Below are positions 59,219 to 64,000 of a stretch of 64,000 bases of DNA, piece after piece (position 1 is the first letter of the stretch; every line of letters begins with the position of its first letter). Source of the DNA: Branchiostoma floridae (taxonomy: Eukaryota; Chordata; Leptocardii; Amphioxiformes; Branchiostomatidae); contig NC_049997.1 in the NCBI RefSeq assembly GCF_000003815.2, positions 1,243,493-1,307,492 of the forward strand, in the 5' to 3' direction. Position numbers and translations under genes: made by a program. A model generated the notes under the pieces. It saw only the letters and a program-made list of their open reading frames with translations, was not told where the DNA came from and made no database searches.

Positions 59219-60261
59219 GTTTGTCAAATGTCCATCGCACGCGCATCTTTCCTGCTTGTTTGGCACAGCCGTGTCGACTGACGCGTCAACCATATCGCAC
59301 AGCCCGGAGTCGGTCCAGAGGCACGGCTCGATCCACAGGTAGTTCTGGTACCTGGCCACCATGTGGTCGGGACATGTGGAGGTGGACTGTAACGGGGAGC
59401 CGGGGTCCTCCCGAACGCCGACTCTGTGGTAAGCTAGGGTGGAGCGGAAAGCTAGGGTGGCGCGGCGAGCCCGGGCTGGTCGGGGGAGGGCTGTCCTGGA
59501 CGTGCTCCAGCCCCGGGGGACGGGGACGGTATAACGGAGGAAGAGGCGGCTGTCTGCTCAGGCTATTCACCGGCTTACAGGAGTGCCACAGCCCGTCGTC
59601 TGAGCGGCTCAGGGACAGGGTTGGGGTCTCGTAGCCGTCGAAGCCGTCGTCTTTCTTTTCGTTGTAAGACGCGTCAAACACATCGACAGGCTCACAAGTG
59701 CTGTACATTAATGTTAGGCTGCTCTGCGGCTTGAACCGTTTGCCTGTACCAGTATCTGCCCCGGTGCGCGCACGCTTCTTAGACCTTTTGTCGCCAAGAC
59801 GAGTCGACTGGCTGGTAGGCAGGAGGTCCGAGGAGCTACCTCCACTGCTTTGTTCCATTTTGCCAGTACTGGTACCTGAGCTGCTCTGACCTCGCGCCTT
59901 GGGAAAAACGCTTGTGGGGGATCGTGCTGTTGTTGCCACTGGGCTGTTCACATGCACATGGAGACTTGGATCATCCTTGCTTTCAGTTCCAACTAACAGT
60001 CGTATGGCGTCTTCTAGAGGAATCCTGTCTGGCAACACTGCCGGCAAAGCTGGTGTCGCTGGTTCCGTGATTGTGTTGTTGTTGCTATCTGGTGTTGGCG
60101 TCATCAATGGTACAGCCATCGCTGTTCGGGTACTGGAGTGGTCCTGCATCGGCATCGATGCTGTCGCTGACCCCAAGATGACAGAGTTGTCGGTTTTCCC
60201 GGCTTTCACAGCAACGGGTCGGTCTGTCTTTGCGACCTGTCTGATTGTTGCTGCTCTTCTT
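59219..60261 (-). CDS. Gene B last exon
   Basis: Acceptor TTTGTCTTTTTGCAG. Entered in phase 2 it stays open for about 300 codons: RRAATIRQVAKTDRPVAV at the start, LPDRIPLEDAIRLLVGTE, then KRSKKRARTGADTGTGKR (basic patch) and YSTCEPVDVFDASYNEKKDD. Near 59450 the better frame changes, so that HMVARYQNYLWIEPCLW and DSGLCDMVD precede a stop at 59219; in the original frame the end is DRLRAVRYG at 59286. Ser/Pro-rich and probably disordered for much of its length. Confidence 0.62.
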
Positions 60262-63200
60262 CTGCAAAAAGACAAACACCAAAAGTTAATTATAGGTTAA
60301 TGACGAATTACCGAGACTAAGCCCTATTGCGTGGAATACTCTCCAAGCACAAAATCTTGTTGCAAGTCGCCTTTCCTTGATATTTTTTCAAGTGACAGTC
60401 TTTATCAATAAATGATAACTGCTGATATATAGTTTATTCCTGCTCACCTGTGTAATGTACCTTGGTTGGATGAGCTGTTGGACAGGGTACTGCTGGGCTG
60501 GTAGTCTGCCATCTGTCTCCTGGTCGCTAGGAGGCATCTCTGACTGACCCACGCCGTACCGGAGACGTTCTTCCCGACGTTTTAAGGGTTCCGATCTGAC
60601 CGACATCTCCTGTAACTCCGCTGCCGCTGCAGGCCCGCTGCTGCATGGCTCCATCACCTCCAATCTTCGCGGCCAGCGCCGCCGCCTTTTTGCGGAACAG
60701 CTTCCGGAGCTCTTGGTCTCTTCTGATCTTCTCATCCTCTCGTTTGATGAACTCTACGAGGGTCTTCCCAATGACGTCGACTTGAGCATGACGACGTCAC
60801 GTCCGTGACTTACGCCCGCGGTCTCGCCGTCTGTGCTGACATGACAGCAGGTGTTTCTTCCTTGGTTGGTGCATGGGTTGGTGCAGCGGCACTCAGCTGA
60901 GCCGCAACAGCGTGTTGCTGAACTGTGTGATAGCTCGGGTGGGGACGAGGTAGGGCGGCTTGTGGGGGCGGTCGTCTTCTTTTCTTTCATGAGGGGACAT
61001 AGCGCCTCTTTACGGGCGCGTATTGGTGACGAGACTCATACTGGCTCATCCGCCGCCGTGCTTTGATCACTCGGCGATCGGAAATTGGACTCTTCTCCGT
61101 CTCATCCGAGGTTTTGGTGCCTGTTTCTACCGTAGTTGCACTAGCGATCACGTTTCTGCTATCCCCACTCCTGCTCCTGTTAATGTACTCTACGTACGAA
61201 ATACGACGTCTGCTGTCTTTGCCCTCTTGACGACGGGACTCGTCCGAGTCCTCCAATGTAGAACGTGGTCGCTTTATGCTGCTTGAGTCGTCATGGCAGA
61301 CTTTTGAATTGGTTGATTCGTTCCTTTGTACGATAACGTACTCTTTGCTTCCGTTTGTTGCCCCAGCTGCCCCTTGGCTTTATGATAAGGAGACGGTGCG
61401 ACACGGCGGAGTGTCAGCACGACAGGCGGCGGAGACAGCCGTCTCTTCTCCTTTCCGGGCAGGACAGCGGGGACGTGAGGAGCGGTTGGAGTGGAGGACG
61501 CGATCCGTGACGACTTCTCCCTAGACAGCCGTCTCTTCTCCTTTCCGGGCAGGACAGCGGGGACGTGAGGAGCGGTTGGAGTGGAGGACGCGATCCGTGA
61601 CGACTTCTCCCTAGACAGCCGTCTCTTCTCCTTTCCGGGCAGGACAGCGGGGACGTGAGGAGCGGTTGGAGTGGAGGACGCGATCCGTGACGACTTCTCC
61701 CTAAACAGCCGTCTCTTCTCCTTTCCGGGCAGGACATCGGGGACGTGAGGAGCGGTTGGAGTGGAGGACGCGATCCGTGACGACTTCTCCCTAGACAGCC
61801 GTCTCTTCTCCTTTCCGGGCAGGACAGCGGGGACGTGAGGAGCGGTTGGAGTGGAGGACGCGATCCGTGACGACTTCTCCCTAGACAGCCGTCTCTTCTC
61901 CTTTCCGGGCAGGACAGCGGGGACGTGAGGAGCGTTGGGAGTGGAGGACGCGATCCGTGACGACTTCTCCCTAGACAGCCGTCTCTTCTCCTTTCCGGGC
62001 AGGAGAGCGGGGACGTCAGGAGCGACTGGAGTGAAGGACGCGATCCGTGAAGACTTCTCCTGGTGTGAGTCGCGCTTCTCCCGTCGCGGTCTGTCCCGGC
62101 TGGAGCTCCTGTCGTCTTCTTCGTCGTTCTGTCCTGACTCGTCTCCGGACAGTCATGAGGAGTTGTATGGTTGCCTCCTTCTGTCTCTGCGTTTTACTGT
62201 ACGCGTTCGCTTTGACACAGCGGTCTGAAAGGGTAACATCGAACAATATCATATCTGTTACTGTCAGTTTGTGGTTATGCAAATATATCATGTTGTACCA
62301 AGCAAGGAAGTCACGAAAGCCCCTGGTGTTAAACGACCATCCACACAAGGTGAATAGGCCAGCCTTTCTAATTCAATCGCGTTATTTCGCGTATGAACAT
62401 AAATACTTGTAAGCAATTACACATGTCCCTGTCACCAAAAATATCAACACACAATGAAAAGGACCCGTCCGTGGTGCTGAATTACAAAGCTGTACATGTT
62501 AATCCTGTGATATGTGGTCACTCAACTGTTTTTAAAGTTTAACTAGGGCAGTATCAGTTTGGTATCTCTTATTCAGACGGTATTGTAAGGACCCGATGTC
62601 GATACGACAAATTAGAATAATGTCTTCTGAATAATTGACTATCGAAACAATACGCCCTGTTGGCAAGTCTGTCCGTCAAACACTACTACATATCAACAGA
62701 GGATCACAAAGTTTTTAACGAGGATACGTTTAATGTTCAAGTGTCTTAATTTACCTTAAAAGAAGCGTAAGATGTGCCTTGTTGACACGACTTCAGCTGT
62801 CCTGAACCGTGCCTGTCCTGTCCCTGTCTGTCCCGGCTGGGGCTCCGATCGTCGTCCGTGAACTCTCCGTCACCGACCCGCCATGACGATCCGTACGGCT
62901 TTTTCCTTCCGTCCCTGCGCTTCTGCGTCACTGGTCGTTTCGTTAAAACCGCCTGTAAGGGTAACATTGAACAATGATACACAGTTGTAGCATGAACCTA
63001 GATCCTACAAGAAGTATCATTGAATTTGGATTAATCATGAGTTGCGAAAAGAAAGAAAGATAAAGCCAAGGTCGAGCAAAACTTAGCAAACAAAACAACA
63101 TGCTAGTATTTTTCCTTCCTTCAAGAAAGATAAGGAAACATATATAAACTTCTAAATACTAGCTAAGACCACATTGTGCTTTGGTGAGGGCACGTTAAAA

Positions 63201-63950
63201 CTGAGTGTCCGTACCTTGTCGTGAGGCCGGCTGAGAGCTCTGGTCTGCTCCTCTACACGATGTTGCAGCGGGAGGGTCATTCCGGGGGGAAGCAGAAAAT
63301 CTAAACGTGGACGAAATGAACTCTGTTGCTGTTGATAAGGATTGATCGTAGTTCTTCAAAGAGACACCATCAAGAAATAGTAATAGCACAAGTAAGGTGC
63401 ATGTAAGATAGCCAGAAAATAGTTTGTATCAACACGAGTGGTACAACTCGCTATACAGACAAAACAAATTCGTGAAATCGACCATTGTTTTGAGTATCGT
63501 CCATTCACAAGTTCTCACATACTGAATCAGGTCTAGGTTCAGGTCCAAACCTGGACCTGATCATCTGTTCCTGAACCGGACCTGAATTTTCTGTACCGGT
63601 ACCCACCCCTATTAGTAGGTGAAATACACGATTGTTCAATGTGAAGTTCTTCACTTGAGTGTTAAAAAAACTAGAGCATAAATACCATCAAACTTGAAAG
63701 TACTGACCTAGTGCTTTACATATTTCAGTAAACTGAATTATACAGATGCAGGAATAGGCAACTATGTACGTTAACAAATAAAATGGACAGGTCAGTTTGA
63801 CATAAAAAGTTGTTGATACTCACTAAACTGCTCCCTTCTGGACTCTCGCTCTTCTCTGTGAAGAGCGTCGTTCTGTCTGATTTTCGCCGACATGGCGGCT
63901 CTTTGCGTCCAATCGACACGATACTTCTTCTGTTTTCCTTCTTTTGGCAT
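59219..63950 (-). CDS. Gene B: unidentified Arg/Ser-rich protein, frame broken in several places
   Basis: A minus-strand gene starts at ATG 63950. The first exon (63824-63950), a second (63215-63328) and a third (62755-62952) are clean. Exon 62224 leftward continues the frame of the third, but meets TGA at 62153-62155, then carries seven 30-residue repeats. Further down, coding-looking stretches switch frame near 61276-61380 and again near 60800, 60560 and 59450, with another TGA at 60987-60989. Recognisable pieces are KRPRSTLEDSDESRRQEGK, VDVIGKTLVEFIKREDEK, RKLFRKKAAALAAK, MADYQPSSTLSNSSSNQ, and a tail YLWIEPCLWTDSGLCDMVD ending at TGA 59219. I do not recognise the family. It may be a decaying gene or a region with sequencing indels. 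Confidence 0.6.
60448..60813 (-). CDS. Gene B exon with helical KTLVEFIKREDEK segment, frameshifted
   Basis: The right part reads QVDVIGKTLVEFIKRED and RKLFRKKAAALAAKIGG, strongly helical and charged. The left part reads RQMADYQPSSTLSNSSSNQ to the donor (ACACAG then GTGAGC), whose phase fits the last exon. The two parts are in different frames, so at least one indel lies between. The right border is uncertain because a donor-like GTAAGT (60808-60813) and an acceptor-like AAG lie only 33 bases apart. Confidence 0.5.
60814..62224 (-). CDS. Gene B large exon with repeats and two in-frame TGA codons
   Basis: Acceptor GTTACCCTTTCAG; entered in phase 0 it starts TAVSKRTRTVKRRDRRRQ, PYNSS, then TGA (62153). 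It continues LSGDESGQNDEEDDRSSS and seven repeats. Its start is a copy of exon 62755-62952 (KRRDGRKKPYGSSW), where the stop position is TGG. After a frame change it reads RISYVEYINRSRSGDSRN and QYAPVKRRYVPS, then TGA at 60987, then KKRRRPPPQAALPRPHPS. Confidence 0.55.
61425..62062. repeat. 90-bp coding-phase minisatellite, 7 copies
   Basis: Period exactly 90 bp (GTCTCTTCTCCTTTCCGGGC at 61440, 61530, 61620, 61710, 61800, 61890 and 61980). On the minus strand each unit encodes EKSSRIASSTPTAPHVPA then VLPGKEKRRLSR. Six units are almost identical; the rightmost is more diverged. Confidence 0.95.
62755..62952 (-). CDS. Gene B exon 3 (KRRDGRKKPYGSSW)
   Basis: A 198-bp exon of 66 codons in phase 0, acceptor AACCGCC side reading TTACCCTTACAG, donor TTTAAG then GTAAAT. 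It starts AVLTKRPVTQKRRDGRKK, followed by GEFTDDDRSPSRDRQGQD. Basic and Ser/Arg-rich. Confidence 0.8.
63215..63328 (-). CDS. Gene B exon 2 (LDFLLPPGMTLPLQHRVEEQ)
   Basis: Donor GACAAG then GTACGG; the likely acceptor is TTATCAACAG (right edge 63328). It reads QQSSFRPRLDFLLPPG, then LPLQHRVEEQTRALSRPHDK, leaving in phase 0 as exon 3 requires. Exon 1 leaves in phase 1, so a small exon between 63330 and 63820 is probably missing from this model. Confidence 0.65.
63530..63612. mobile_element. hAT-like element fragment (family of 25569)
   Basis: TCAGGTCTAGGTTCAGGTCC ... CTGTACCGGTACCCACC matches the right end of the outer element at 30275-32749. Confidence 0.7.
63824..63950 (-). CDS. Gene B first coding exon
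   Basis: ATG at 63948-63950 in good context (CACAATGCC), 42 codons, MPKEGKQKKYRVDWTQR, AAMSAKIRQNDALHREER, ESRREQF, then donor TTTA/GTGAGT in phase 1. Highly charged and helical. Another frame also stays open across it but has no matching donor phase advantage. Confidence 0.78.
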
Positions 63951-64000
63951 TGTGAATACCAAATTAACTCATTAACGCGAGAAAACGGCATGGGTGAAAA

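Noticed and set aside
1-64000. CRISPR arrays, bacterial operons or phage-type systems
   Set aside because: The tandem arrays have no spacer/repeat alternation, and all genes found have introns, so the DNA is eukaryotic.

Overview
The window is animal nuclear DNA from a draft assembly. It has a 100-base N gap, small phase-consistent exons separated by long introns, and a dense load of non-autonomous DNA transposons, SINEs, LINE pieces and minisatellites. The coding exons, the repeat types and a 5S-headed SINE best fit an invertebrate deuterostome, most likely amphioxus (Branchiostoma). That is an inference; no database search was possible.

Layout. At 1-1975 lies the 3' end of an L1/Tx1-type LINE with an intact reverse transcriptase frame. 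From 2 to 19 kb there is mostly non-coding DNA with four tandem arrays (59, 53, about 61 and 60 bp units), transposon pieces and a few candidate minus-strand exons (4.7, 10.6, 13.7, 16.8 and 17.6 kb). From 19.3 to 43 kb a well-supported minus-strand gene (gene A) has 19 exons whose splice phases all agree. Its first exons encode a coiled coil closely resembling the middle of nucleoprotein TPR, the nuclear-pore basket scaffold. They are followed by a 30-residue repeat array, a long acidic/Ser-rich low-complexity region, a basic K/R patch, an unrecognised conserved-looking segment and a Glu/Asp-rich tail. The TPR N-terminal half and the second half of the coiled coil are absent, so this is a truncated or chimeric TPR-like locus, or an assembly artefact.

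From 43 to 59 kb the DNA is almost all repeats: a 7.5-kb span bounded by matching 13-bp inverted ends, a foldback element, a TRIM-like pair of direct repeats, tRNA-derived SINE heads, and a 206-bp tandem array split by a 1.46-kb hAT-like insertion. From 59.2 to 64 kb lies a second minus-strand gene (gene B, unidentified, Arg/Ser-rich). It has a clear first exon and another 30-residue repeat array, but its reading frame is interrupted by several in-frame stops and frame changes.

The common theme is local duplication. Exons of gene A (42.2/42.5 kb; 33.3-33.9 kb) and gene B (62.2/62.8 kb) are duplicated together with flanking intron, and both genes carry 90-bp coding minisatellites. Several transposons have insertion sites that can be read exactly from the sequence, including one hAT-like element nested in an older one.
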